Below the pieces are notes generated by a model. That model had not been told where the DNA came from. It worked only from the letters and a program-made list of their open reading frames with translations, and searched no databases. The position numbers and the translations under genes were made by a program. Shown here piece by piece: positions 19,400 to 27,262 of a DNA stretch of 64,000 nucleotides. The first letter of the stretch is position 1. Every line of letters begins with the position of its first letter. The stretch comes from an uncultured SAR116 cluster alpha proteobacterium. Its GTDB lineage: Bacteria > Pseudomonadota > Alphaproteobacteria > Puniceispirillales > Marisalimonadaceae. Location of the stretch: positions 124,001 through 188,000 of the forward strand of contig CACJJL010000001.1 of assembly GCA_902593735.1 (NCBI GenBank). The letters are read 5' to 3'.

Positions 19400-20884
19400 T
19401 TAATCTTTTTGCTTAGTTATCCAAGAAAAAATCATAGGTCCACATAAACCTAAAAAGGCAAATACTAAAAACATAAGTGCAAGTGGTTGAGTAAGTATCA
19501 TCCACCACGCTCCATCAAACATTTTAAGAGAATGTTGTAAATTTGTTTCTACCATTTCTCCTAAAATGAGACCGACAGCAATTGGAGCAACTGAAAAACC
19601 ATGTCTTCTTGCAAAAAAACCAATAACACCGAAAATCAATGCTAACCAAACATCTAAAAGTTGTCCTTGAAAAGCATATGCACCAATCACTGATAAAGCA
19701 AAAACAATAGGCCACAAAATCTGTGTTGGAACTAGTGATACTCTAGCAAATAACTTAGCAGCATAAAGGCCCATCAACATAAACATTACATTTGCAACAA
19801 ACATTGAACCGAAGATTTGATAAACTTTCTCTACTTGCTCAGTAAACAAATAAACACCAGGTCTCAACCCATGAACCATAAGTCCAACAAGTATTATTGC
19901 AGTTGTTCCACTACCCGGTATGCCTAGAACCATTGTTGGAACCATAGCTCCACCAGTTGCCGCATTGTTTGCAGCCTCCGCTCCAGCGATACCTTCAATA
20001 GAACCTTTGCCAAATTCTTTCTTATTTTTTGACCATCTTCTTGCTTCTGAATAACCGATCATTGATGCAACAGTTGCACCTTCAGCTGGTAAGACACCTA
20101 TAAATGTTCCAATACCACAAGATCTAAGTATTGTTTTCCAAATCTTTTTATAATCCTCTAGGGTTGGAAGTTTTACAGCTTTCATACTCACTGTCTTAAT
20201 GATCTTATCAACAGTTTTAGACTGAACTAAAAGTTCAGATATAGCAAAAAGACCAATAAATATTGGAACAAAGTGCAAACCTTCATACAATTCATAATTA
20301 CCAAACATAAATCTCTCTATTCCGGTAACACGTTCAGCACCTATGGTTGAAAGCCAAACTCCAAATATTCCGCCAATAAGATTTTTAACAGCACCACCCG
20401 CACTGATACTTGCTAGCATTGATAATCCAAAAACTGTTAAAGCAAAATATTCTGGTGATCTAAACTCGTAAGCAACCCTTGCCAATAATGGAGCAGCAAA
20501 GCATAAAATTAGAACAGAAAATATCCCCCCAACTGTACTTGAAATTACCGCAATACCAAGAGCTCTACCTGCTTCACCTTTTTGCGCTAATGGATATCCA
20601 TCAAAAGTAGTAGCTGCTGCTGCAGAAGTACCAGGAGTGTTGATCAAAATTGCCGTAATTGATCCTGCAAAAGTAGCAGAAACATAAATAGTAGCTAGAA
20701 CGGCAATAGCATGAACAGGATCCATAGTTAATGTAAATGGAAGAAGTAACGCAGCGCCAGTTGTTGCACCTAATCCCGGGAGAACACCAATTATAACTCC
20801 TAATATTGTAGTTGCAAAAATCAATCCTAATAAATAGGGGTCAACTACAACTGATGCCATTGCAGATATTGCTTGTTCAAACAT
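19400..20884 (-). CDS. tctA: Tripartite tricarboxylate transporter large permease TctA
   Basis: This 494-aa integral membrane protein with about 12 hydrophobic segments is the large permease of a TctCBA-type uptake system. Hallmarks are GVLPGLGATTGAALLLPFT near 33, the NTPGTSAAAATTFDGYPLA loop near 85 and PAEGATVASMIGYSEARRW near 262. It works with the periplasmic TctC and the small TctB to import a carboxylate driven by an ion gradient. It is the last gene of a minus-strand tctC-tctB-tctA operon, 11 bases after tctB. Substrate class cannot be read from this subunit. Confidence 0.95.
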   Translation of the reverse strand: MFEQAISAMASVVVDPYLLGLIFATTILGVIIGVLPGLGATTGAALLLPFTLTMDPVHAIAVLATIYVSATFAGSITAILINTPGTSAAAATTFDGYPLAQKGEAGRALGIAVISSTVGGIFSVLILCFAAPLLARVAYEFRSPEYFALTVFGLSMLASISAGGAVKNLIGGIFGVWLSTIGAERVTGIERFMFGNYELYEGLHFVPIFIGLFAISELLVQSKTVDKIIKTVSMKAVKLPTLEDYKKIWKTILRSCGIGTFIGVLPAEGATVASMIGYSEARRWSKNKKEFGKGSIEGIAGAEAANNAATGGAMVPTMVLGIPGSGTTAIILVGLMVHGLRPGVYLFTEQVEKVYQIFGSMFVANVMFMLMGLYAAKLFARVSLVPTQILWPIVFALSVIGAYAFQGQLLDVWLALIFGVIGFFARRHGFSVAPIAVGLILGEMVETNLQHSLKMFDGAWWMILTQPLALMFLVFAFLGLCGPMIFSWITKQKD

Positions 20885-20895
20885 AGATATCTTTC

Positions 20896-21354
20896 CTAAC
20901 CATAGTATAAATTCATTAATATACCTCTTGGAAATCTGATTTTTAAAACATAATCAAATAATAAAAAAACCAACCCAGGAGTTATTGTGGCAGTCAAAAA
21001 AGCAACCCAAATCCTTCTCTCACCCCATAAAATACTCATTAAAAAAATTACAATAAAAATTCCAATAAACATATCTGTATAAACAGTTAACAAATAAAAT
21101 AGGAGAAATAAAAACATACTTCCCCAAGTATGATATTTCTCTAATGCTATAGGCTTTGGATTATTTTTATAAAATTGAAAAGTCAAAATTCCGATTAAAA
21201 TCAGTTTCAAAATCATCAAAAAAATCGGAAACGATCTAGCCTGCATACTATCACCAACAATCATTTCAGGTGATGTATCAAGCTGTAAGGCAATTGCAAT
21301 TACTGCAAGCGAAAAAATGGATAGTATTAATGGAATTAAATAGATATTTTTCAT
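20896..21354 (-). CDS. tctB: Tripartite tricarboxylate transporter small subunit TctB
   Basis: This is a 152-aa small membrane protein with four hydrophobic segments, as expected for the TctB subunit. The N-terminal QLDTSPEM...DSMQARSFPIFL and the C-terminal LFDYVLKIRFPRGIL are typical of this family. The ATG at 21354 has no obvious Shine-Dalgarno. A stable stem-loop lies ten bases upstream (21365-21392), so translation may depend on it or on coupling. It sits between tctC and tctA on the same strand and stabilises or assists the permease. Confidence 0.88.
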   Translation of the reverse strand: MKNIYLIPLILSIFSLAVIAIALQLDTSPEMIVGDSMQARSFPIFLMILKLILIGILTFQFYKNNPKPIALEKYHTWGSMFLFLLFYLLTVYTDMFIGIFIVIFLMSILWGERRIWVAFLTATITPGLVFLLFDYVLKIRFPRGILMNLYYG

Positions 21355-21364
21355 AGTTTTTATT

Positions 21365-21392
21365 AAAGACCCCTCTTGTTTGAGAGGTCTTT
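21365..21392 (-). promoter_or_regulatory. Stem-loop between tctC and tctB
   Basis: AAAGACCCCTC (plus strand) and GAGAGGTCTTT pair over 11 positions with one mismatch around a 6-base loop. On the transcribed minus strand it is not followed by a T-run, so it looks more like an mRNA-stabilising or attenuating hairpin than a full terminator. Such elements commonly keep the binding-protein mRNA more abundant than that of the permease. Confidence 0.65.
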
Positions 21393-21409
21393 ATCTTCTT
21401 TTACTATTT

Positions 21410-22387
21410 TTATTTTAATAAGCCCATTTCTTTTAAGGCAGGACCAAACTCACCCACCATAAATGAAATTTGCTTACCCCAAGGACCGGATGGCTGAGGA
21501 GATGTACTATCTAATCCTGAGTTAGCTAGGTAAGCCTGATACATTGAATGTTTCATAGCTTTTTGAATACCTTTTTCCATTTCAGCAACTCTAGCCTTAT
21601 CTACACCAGCATGTGTCACAAAACCTCTAGTTGTAGATAAAACAAGGTCAATCCCCAATTCTTTAGCTGTCTTAGCTTTTGGAATTGGAGCCATTCCGTT
21701 TTCTGCCAGAATAACAAGTGGACAAATATCTCCAGCTTCAACAGGTGCTGCAGCTTCTGATAAGTTTAATGTTCCTACATCAACTTCACCAGCAACCAGT
21801 CTTGTAGCTAATTCTCCACCACCTTTATAAGGAATGTATTTTGGCATTTTTTGCCCAAGTCTCTTAGCCCACAAAAAGACAGTTATATGGTCAATAGTAC
21901 CAGTGTGTGTGCCACCAAAAGTAATTTTATCGCCTTTTTTCATACCAGCAACAAAATCTTCAGGTGTCTTATAAGGACTTTTCTTACAATTAACCATTAA
22001 AATTTGTGGATCATTAGTACCTCTTGAAATTGGTGCCATGTCCTCAACTTTTAACTTTGTTTTACCCATTGCCATTGTAATTGCATGACCAACAGTAAAT
22101 GTTAAAATAGTGTTGCCATCCGCAGGTCTTGTCATAAAGTAATTCATTGCAGCAGCACCACCGCCACCTCTTTTATTAACAACAACCATATCTTGCTTAA
22201 GAGTTCTTCTTGAACGAAGCATCATCATTCTTGAGTTGACGTCGGTTCCACCGCCCGCTCCTGCATGAGTAATAACTTCAATCGCAGGCTTTTTTGAAGC
22301 AAAAGTAGGACTAGTAGTGAAAGCAATAGCTGATACTATAGCAGCCAGACCAGTTCCAACTTTGAAAAGTGTTTTAGATTTAATCAT
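21410..22387 (-). CDS. tctC: Tripartite tricarboxylate transporter substrate-binding protein TctC
   Basis: This 325-aa periplasmic binding protein has an N-terminal signal peptide (MIKSKTLFKVGTGLAAIVSAIAFTTSPTFA) with likely cleavage after FA|S. The mature part has the Bug/TctC fold with VITHAGAGGGTDVNSRMM at the first ligand loop and a second loop at GGTHTGTIDH. It binds a small carboxylate and delivers it to TctAB. The ATG at 22387 has a strong GGAGG Shine-Dalgarno seven bases upstream. It is first in the tctCBA operon, behind an extended -10 promoter and a leader with two small hairpins. Confidence 0.93.
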   Translation of the reverse strand: MIKSKTLFKVGTGLAAIVSAIAFTTSPTFASKKPAIEVITHAGAGGGTDVNSRMMMLRSRRTLKQDMVVVNKRGGGGAAAMNYFMTRPADGNTILTFTVGHAITMAMGKTKLKVEDMAPISRGTNDPQILMVNCKKSPYKTPEDFVAGMKKGDKITFGGTHTGTIDHITVFLWAKRLGQKMPKYIPYKGGGELATRLVAGEVDVGTLNLSEAAAPVEAGDICPLVILAENGMAPIPKAKTAKELGIDLVLSTTRGFVTHAGVDKARVAEMEKGIQKAMKHSMYQAYLANSGLDSTSPQPSGPWGKQISFMVGEFGPALKEMGLLK

Positions 22388-22484
22388 TTATTTTCCTCCG
22401 TAATGATTACCCAGCTAATGCTGGTTTGAAATACCATTAAAAATAGTATTGTCTTGAGTAACTTAATACTCATCCCCATTCAAC

Positions 22485-22515
22485 ATTATAGCAACTTAGA
22501 AATTTCAAATTACTT
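22485..22515 (-). promoter_or_regulatory. Extended -10 promoter for tctCBA
   Basis: On the minus strand TGCTATAAT is a perfect extended -10 (TGnTATAAT, 22485-22493). The -35 region is weak, as allowed for extended -10 promoters. The implied start near 22478 gives a leader of about 90 nt. That leader contains two perfect small stems, TGAGTA/TACTCA and CCAGC/GCTGG, before the GGAGG of tctC. Confidence 0.6.
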
Positions 22516-22608
22516 ACTAAATGAATAGTTTGATTATTACGAATTAAAATTACGAGTCAAGCACTACAAGAGTTAAATAATGAATTTGTTAATAGATAAA
22601 TTATTAAT

Positions 22609-22776
22609 TTAGTTATTAGGTTTATCTTGAAAATTTGATATCATATTATTTCTATACAACTCAATAATTTCTGTTCTTGTAGGATCAGAGTTTTCTTTTT
22701 TTATAAAAATTTTATTAATTTCTGGTGTAAACGTAGATAGTTGAAAAATTACAGAGAGTATTGATAATGGTTCCAA
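22609..22776 (-). CDS. Small hypothetical protein, 55 aa (not in ORF track)
   Basis: The minus strand has an open frame starting at TTG 22776, with AAGGAG six bases upstream, and ending TAA at 22609. The product MEPLSILSVIFQLSTFTPEI... is 55 aa. It has a hydrophobic N-terminal third followed by a charged part (KKENSDPTRTEIIELYRNN) predicted helical. It fills much of the 543-base gap between tctC and COQ7 and has ordinary-looking codon use. I do not recognise it. The good ribosome site and protein-like composition favour a real gene over chance. Confidence 0.5.
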   Translation of the reverse strand: MEPLSILSVIFQLSTFTPEINKIFIKKENSDPTRTEIIELYRNNMISNFQDKPNN

Positions 22777-22930
22777 AATTAGCTCCTTATAATTACATAA
22801 ACTTGCAATTGATGTGCCATAAAAACTCTAAGATAAAGCAAATTGCTGAAAATATAATTTTTTATGTATTGAAAATTTAAAAATTAATTTTACATATTTA
22901 AATAAATATATAATTCTAAAATCGCTTCTT

Positions 22931-23494
22931 ATGTCTAAACATAACATCATAAATAAGTATAACGCTGCTAATATTAATGTTCCTGAATGCATGTTAAATT
23001 GGATGAGATCAAATCATGCTGGAGAAACAGGTGCAGTTTGGATTTATATGGGTGCCAAATGTATTTTTTGGAATAAAAACATTCAGTATATGACCAAACA
23101 ACATTATGAAACTGAAAAGAATCACCTAATTATTATGAGCCATATCTTACCAAAAAATTACCATAGTAAACTTTTAATTTTATGGAGAATATTAGGATTT
23201 GGTTTAGGATTTTTTTCTGCATTATTGGGGTATAGGTTTTTTTGCGTAACAATCCAATCAGTTGAAACTTTTGTTGAGGAGCATTACCAGGAACAGATAG
23301 ATTTTTTGTATAAAAATGCTATATCTTTTAAACTTCTTAGAGTGTTAGAAAAGTGTTGTGATGAAGAAGTGGAACATCAAATTGATGCAAAATTGCATAA
23401 GGGAAATGTTAAGAATTATAGTTTTGTGAGATTTTGGTCAAATTTAATTGGATCTGGATCTAGTTTTGCAGTAAACATCTCAAAACAATATTAA
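22931..23494 (+). CDS. coq7: Demethoxyubiquinone hydroxylase (COQ7 family)
   Basis: This 187-aa di-iron membrane-associated monooxygenase hydroxylates 2-polyprenyl-3-methyl-6-methoxy-benzoquinol, the penultimate step of ubiquinone synthesis. The ferritin-like ligands are visible: NHAGETGAVWIY (E) near 30, HYETEKNHL (ExxxH) near 60, VETFVEEHYQEQ near 112 and CDEEVEHQIDA (ExxH) near 147. A hydrophobic stretch near 82-108 may dip into the membrane. It lacks an obvious Shine-Dalgarno. It heads a cluster with a DUF393 protein and a 63-aa protein in the same direction. Use of COQ7 rather than UbiF is common in Alphaproteobacteria. Confidence 0.92.
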   Translation: MSKHNIINKYNAANINVPECMLNWMRSNHAGETGAVWIYMGAKCIFWNKNIQYMTKQHYETEKNHLIIMSHILPKNYHSKLLILWRILGFGLGFFSALLGYRFFCVTIQSVETFVEEHYQEQIDFLYKNAISFKLLRVLEKCCDEEVEHQIDAKLHKGNVKNYSFVRFWSNLIGSGSSFAVNISKQY

Positions 23495-23505
23495 GGTATA
23501 TATTT

Positions 23506-23883
23506 ATGAAATTAATTAAAGTGTTTTATGATGGGAAGTGCGGATTATGTAGTAAAGAAATTAATTATTATAAAAGAATAGCCCCCAAAAATATTTTTGA
23601 GTGGCATGATATAGCTTCAAACCCCAAAATACTGAGAGAGATTAACGTTTCTCAATACGACGCATTGATGTATTTACATGCAACAGACCAAAAATCCAAT
23701 CTAAAAATTGGTGTAGATGCCTTCATTCTAATATGGGGACAACTTAAGTGCTGGAAAATTTTATCTATTTTGGTAAAAATTCCTATCATTTACTCAATTG
23801 CTAGAATCACATATAAATTATTTGCAAATTATAGATTTAAAAAACTTACACATTGTCAAATGGCTAGTCAGAAGGTTATCTAG
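23506..23883 (+). CDS. DUF393 / DCC-family thiol-disulfide oxidoreductase-like protein
   Basis: This 125-aa protein shows the DUF393 signature FYDGKCGLCSKEINYYKRI at its start, with a CxxC redox motif like that of thioredoxin-fold proteins. The family is named after the DxxCxxC motif and its function is poorly known. It begins 11 bases after coq7, so it is likely co-transcribed. A link with quinone metabolism or redox maintenance is possible but unproven. Confidence 0.85.
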   Translation: MKLIKVFYDGKCGLCSKEINYYKRIAPKNIFEWHDIASNPKILREINVSQYDALMYLHATDQKSNLKIGVDAFILIWGQLKCWKILSILVKIPIIYSIARITYKLFANYRFKKLTHCQMASQKVI

Positions 23884-23888
23884 TATAA

Positions 23889-24080
23889 ATGCTTAAATGG
23901 GTCAAAAATTTAAAATCAAAAAATATTAGTGTTTCTGTTAAAAAAGAAACCCGATTAGAGCAGATGAAAAAAAATCCTTATAAAAGAGTTGATAGTGAAA
24001 ATATGACAGATATTGAAAAAATGGATCAAGGCTTTAATGGAAAAACTTTCACTATTAATGGTATTGAAATAGATTTTTAA
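23889..24080 (+). CDS. Small hypothetical protein, 63 aa
   Basis: This 63-aa, lysine-rich protein starts 5 bases after the DUF393 gene. It has a basic N-terminal half (LKWVKNLKSKNISVSVKKE) and a tail NPYKRVDSENMTDIEKMDQGFNGKTFTINGIEIDF that looks like a conserved folded element. I do not recognise the family. Position makes it the third gene of the coq7 transcript. No membrane segment or metal motif is visible. Confidence 0.65.
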   Translation: MLKWVKNLKSKNISVSVKKETRLEQMKKNPYKRVDSENMTDIEKMDQGFNGKTFTINGIEIDF

Positions 24081-24104
24081 CCGTATCAACAAAAAATTTT
24101 ATAC

Positions 24105-24134
24105 TTTGCCTTTACGTAAATTGTTATATACTCC
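24105..24134 (+). promoter_or_regulatory. Promoter of branched-chain amino acid binding-protein gene
   Basis: TTTGCC (24105-24110) is followed after 16 bases by TATACT (24127-24132) inside TTATATACTCC. The same 11-mer with the same 16-base spacing to a -35-like element occurs before the glutamate dehydrogenase gene at 42680. The gene's ATG is about 38 bases downstream, which suits a short leader. Confidence 0.5.
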
Positions 24135-24169
24135 TGATTCTTATTTAAAGGATTATTAGGGGATTAGAC

Positions 24170-25306
24170 ATGAAAAAGTTTACTACAACATTGGCGGCTC
24201 TGTTGATATTGGGGTCCACATCATCATTTGCAGACGGTCATAAGGTAAAAGTTGGTATGATAACCACATTATCAGGTGGTGGTTCAGGTTTAGGCATTGA
24301 TGTAAGAGATGGCTTTATGCTGGCTGTAAAAGGTAATAAAAATATATCCGTAATTACTAAAGATGATCAGCGCAAACCTGACATTGCAGTTCAGTTGGCT
24401 GATAAAATGATACAATCTGATAAAGTAGATGTGTTAACAGGTATAATTTGGTCAAATTTAGCAATGGCTGTTGTGCCTGCAACTGTAAATCAAGGTAAAT
24501 TTTACTTGTCACCAAATGCAGGTCCATCAAAATTAGCTGGTAAAGGATGTCATAAGAATTATTTTAACGTTGCCTGGCAAAATGATAATTTACATGAAGC
24601 AGCAGGAGGTTATGCTAACTCTGCTGGATTTAAAAATTCATTTATACTAGCTCCAAACTATCCTGCTGGTAAGGATGCATTAACTGGTTATAAAAGATAT
24701 TTTAAAGGAAGCTTAGCTGGTGAAATTTATACAAAACTAGGTCAAAAAGATTATGCAGCAGAAATTGCACAAATAAGAGCATCAGGCGCTGATAGTGTAT
24801 TCTTTTTTCTACCAGGTGGAATGGGCATTGGATTTATGAAACAATTCTCACAATCTGGAATAAAACTTCCAGTAGTTGGCCCAGCTTTTTCATTTGATCA
24901 AGGTATTCTTAAAGCTGTGGGTGATGCAGCACTTGGTGTTAAAAACACTTCTCAGTGGTCAAAAGATATTGTCAATGATGCAAATAAAAAATTTGTTAAA
25001 GATTTTGAATCTGAATACGGAAGACTACCATCCTTATATGCATCTCAAGGTTATGATACTGGTAAGCTTTTAATTTCGGCAATGTCAAAAGCTAAAGTTA
25101 AAGATAAGGATAAATTTAGAGATGCTCTCAGAAAAGCTGATTTTTCGTCAACAAGAGGTAAATTTAGTTTTGATAAAAATCATCATCCTATTCAGGATAT
25201 TTACGTTCGTGAAGTAATTAAGGAAGGTAAAATTCTTACTAACAAGATTGTTTCAGTTGGATTAAAGGATCATTCAAACGCTTATGTTTCTGAGTGTAAA
25301 ATGTAA
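24170..25306 (+). CDS. Branched-chain amino acid-type ABC transporter substrate-binding protein
   Basis: This 378-aa periplasmic binding protein has a clear signal peptide (MKKFTTTLAALLILGSTSSFADG). The mature part has the Peripla_BP_6/LivJ layout, with KVGMITTLSGGGSGLGIDVRDGF at the ligand loop and SQGYDTGKLLISAMSKA near 300. It delivers an amino acid, or possibly an amide or aromatic acid, to the LivHMGF components that follow. The ORF ends shortly before a perfect 12-bp stem-loop separating it from the permease gene. It belongs to a five-gene plus-strand operon. Confidence 0.93.
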   Translation: MKKFTTTLAALLILGSTSSFADGHKVKVGMITTLSGGGSGLGIDVRDGFMLAVKGNKNISVITKDDQRKPDIAVQLADKMIQSDKVDVLTGIIWSNLAMAVVPATVNQGKFYLSPNAGPSKLAGKGCHKNYFNVAWQNDNLHEAAGGYANSAGFKNSFILAPNYPAGKDALTGYKRYFKGSLAGEIYTKLGQKDYAAEIAQIRASGADSVFFFLPGGMGIGFMKQFSQSGIKLPVVGPAFSFDQGILKAVGDAALGVKNTSQWSKDIVNDANKKFVKDFESEYGRLPSLYASQGYDTGKLLISAMSKAKVKDKDKFRDALRKADFSSTRGKFSFDKNHHPIQDIYVREVIKEGKILTNKIVSVGLKDHSNAYVSECKM

Positions 25307-25314
25307 AAATTTAA

Positions 25315-25357
25315 TAGGTGATTTCTAATTTAGAAATCACCTAATTCTTAATTTTTT
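25315..25357 (+). terminator. Intra-operon stem-loop after the binding-protein gene
   Basis: TAGGTGATTTCT and AGAAATCACCTA form a perfect 12-bp stem with a 5-base AATTT loop (25315-25343), followed by ATTCTTAATTTTTT. This looks like an intrinsic terminator or attenuator. As it lies directly before livH, partial read-through would explain higher expression of the periplasmic protein than the permease. Confidence 0.85.
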
Positions 25358-25359
25358 AA

Positions 25360-26277
25360 ATGACATCTATACTATTTTTTGAACAATTACTAAACGGCAT
25401 ACAATTTGGAACTATGTTGTTTCTTATGTCTGCTGGACTAACTCTTATTTTTGGAGTAATGGGTCTAATTAATTTGGCTCATGGATCTTTTTATATGATT
25501 GGAGCTTTTAGTGCTGCTTTGATAGCAAGTCTTACGGGCTCTTTTTGGCTTGCATTATTGGCAAGTTTGTCAGGTGCTGCGATTGCAGGAGTATTGATTG
25601 AAATTTTTATCATTAGACGTCTATATAGAAGAGACCATTTAGATCAAGTTTTAGCAACATTTGCATTAATATTGTTGTTATCTGAAGGTGTTAGATGGTG
25701 TTTTGGAGCTTTTCCCTTATATTTAGATATTCCAGAAAATCTTAATGGTACTTTACCGATTTTAGATGATATAATTTACTCCAAATATCGATTATTTATA
25801 ATATTTATGGGTCTTTTGATAGCCGCTGGGCTATACATTCTCATAACAAAAACACGTTTAGGTGTTCGAATAAGAGCAGGTCAAAATGATCGCCAAATGA
25901 TATCAGCACTTGGTATTGATATATCAAAACTTTATACGATTGTATTTGCATTGGGTGCTTCTTTAGCTGGTTTGGCTGGAGCGATGATAGGAGCCATTCA
26001 ATCAGTTGAAGTTGGAATGGGTGAGCCTATTTTAATTTTAGCGTTTGTAGTAATAGTAATTGGAGGAATTGGTTCAATAAAAGGGGCATTAATTGGATCT
26101 ATTTTAGTAGGTGTAACTGACACAATTGGTAGAATTTTTTTACCAGAATTTCTAAAAGTTTTTATGGAGCCAGCTAGTGCAACCTCTGTTGGTTCCTCAA
26201 TAGGTTCAATGTTAATATATATATTAATGGCTTTAATACTTATAATAAAGCCATCTGGATTATTTGGAAAAACTTAA
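25360..26277 (+). CDS. livH: ABC transporter permease, LivH type
   Basis: This 305-aa membrane protein with about eight hydrophobic segments is the LivH-type permease. It shows the family starting motif LLNGIQFGTMLFLMSAGLTLIFGVMGLINLAHGSFYMIGAF and the loop GVRIRAGQNDRQMISALGI that contacts the ATPases. It starts immediately after the stem-loop and has no visible Shine-Dalgarno. It pairs with the LivM-type protein to form the channel. Confidence 0.93.
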   Translation: MTSILFFEQLLNGIQFGTMLFLMSAGLTLIFGVMGLINLAHGSFYMIGAFSAALIASLTGSFWLALLASLSGAAIAGVLIEIFIIRRLYRRDHLDQVLATFALILLLSEGVRWCFGAFPLYLDIPENLNGTLPILDDIIYSKYRLFIIFMGLLIAAGLYILITKTRLGVRIRAGQNDRQMISALGIDISKLYTIVFALGASLAGLAGAMIGAIQSVEVGMGEPILILAFVVIVIGGIGSIKGALIGSILVGVTDTIGRIFLPEFLKVFMEPASATSVGSSIGSMLIYILMALILIIKPSGLFGKT

Positions 26278-26278
26278 A

Positions 26279-27262
26279 ATGATTATTGAAAAAGTTTTTA
26301 ATAAATGGATTTTGCTTTTTCTTTTTACAATTCCAGTTTTTGGGTTTGTTTTTGAAGAGCCTTATTACATAACTTTAACAACAAAAGTTGTAATTCTTGG
26401 TATAGCCGGTATAGGATTAAATTTAGCACTTGGTTATTGTGGCTTAATTTCTTTTGGTCATGCCGCTTTTTTTGGATTAGGTGGTTATGTAACAGGAATA
26501 CTATCTTTTCATGCTTTGAACTCAGAATTAATGTTTAGTTGGCCTTTTGTCTCTTCTGGTAGTTCTGATATGTTAGTAATTTGGCCAATAGTAATATTGT
26601 CAAGTGCATTTTTAGCTCTAATTATTGGTTTATTATCACTGAGAACTACAGGTGTTTACTTTATAATGATTACCCTTGCATTTGCTCAAATGTTATACTT
26701 TTTTGCAATTAGCTGGCCAAACTATGGAGGTGAAGATGGGTTATCTATATATATGAGAAATTCGTTACCAATAATTAACACAATGGACCCATTGACCTTT
26801 TATTTTATATGTCTTTTTTGGTTGTTAGTAGTAATTTTTATTTCTGCTAAACTAATAAATTCTTCTTTTGGTATGGCATTTCAGGCTATTAAGCAAAATG
26901 AAGAGAGAGTAAAATCTGTTGGTATTGAAACTTTTAAAGTTAAGTTACTAGTTTTTGTTATTTCAGGAACAATTACTGGATTAGCGGGGTCCTTATATAC
27001 TGACTTAAACAGGTTCATAAGTCCTTCTGTTCTTAATTGGCAGATGTCTGGAGAAATAATGATATTTGTAATTCTTGGAGGAATTGCAAGGCTCTATGGG
27101 CCTATTGTTGGCGCAGCTTTCTTTATTGTTATAGAACAAACGTTAGGAGGTTATACAGAAAATTGGCAGTTTTGGTTGGGATTAATTCTTATTTTAGAAA
27201 TATTATATGTACGCACAGGTATTTTAAGTTTGTTTGAAAAAAAATTTAAATATGAAAAATAA
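26279..27262 (+). CDS. livM: ABC transporter permease, LivM type
   Basis: The track start is the TTG at 26264 inside livH. The ATG at 26279, one base after the livH stop, is preferred, giving about 327 aa. It is a polytopic permease with the motif GIAGIGLNLALGYCGLISFGHAAFFGLGGYV and the cytoplasmic coupling segment FGMAFQAIKQNEERVKSVGIE. It ends with a short basic tail overlapping the ATPase start. Together with LivH it transports the substrate bound by the upstream periplasmic protein. Confidence 0.93.
   Translation: MIIEKVFNKWILLFLFTIPVFGFVFEEPYYITLTTKVVILGIAGIGLNLALGYCGLISFGHAAFFGLGGYVTGILSFHALNSELMFSWPFVSSGSSDMLVIWPIVILSSAFLALIIGLLSLRTTGVYFIMITLAFAQMLYFFAISWPNYGGEDGLSIYMRNSLPIINTMDPLTFYFICLFWLLVVIFISAKLINSSFGMAFQAIKQNEERVKSVGIETFKVKLLVFVISGTITGLAGSLYTDLNRFISPSVLNWQMSGEIMIFVILGGIARLYGPIVGAAFFIVIEQTLGGYTENWQFWLGLILILEILYVRTGILSLFEKKFKYEK

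Larger units (their letters stand above)
22388..22930. other. Long intergenic region between tctC and COQ7
   Basis: This 543-base gap is one of two over 300 bases in the window. From left to right it holds the tctC leader with two small hairpins, the extended -10 promoter, an A/T-rich stretch, the 55-codon minus-strand frame (22609-22776), and about 150 bases of A/T-rich sequence before COQ7. I see no RNA gene in it. Confidence 0.5.
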
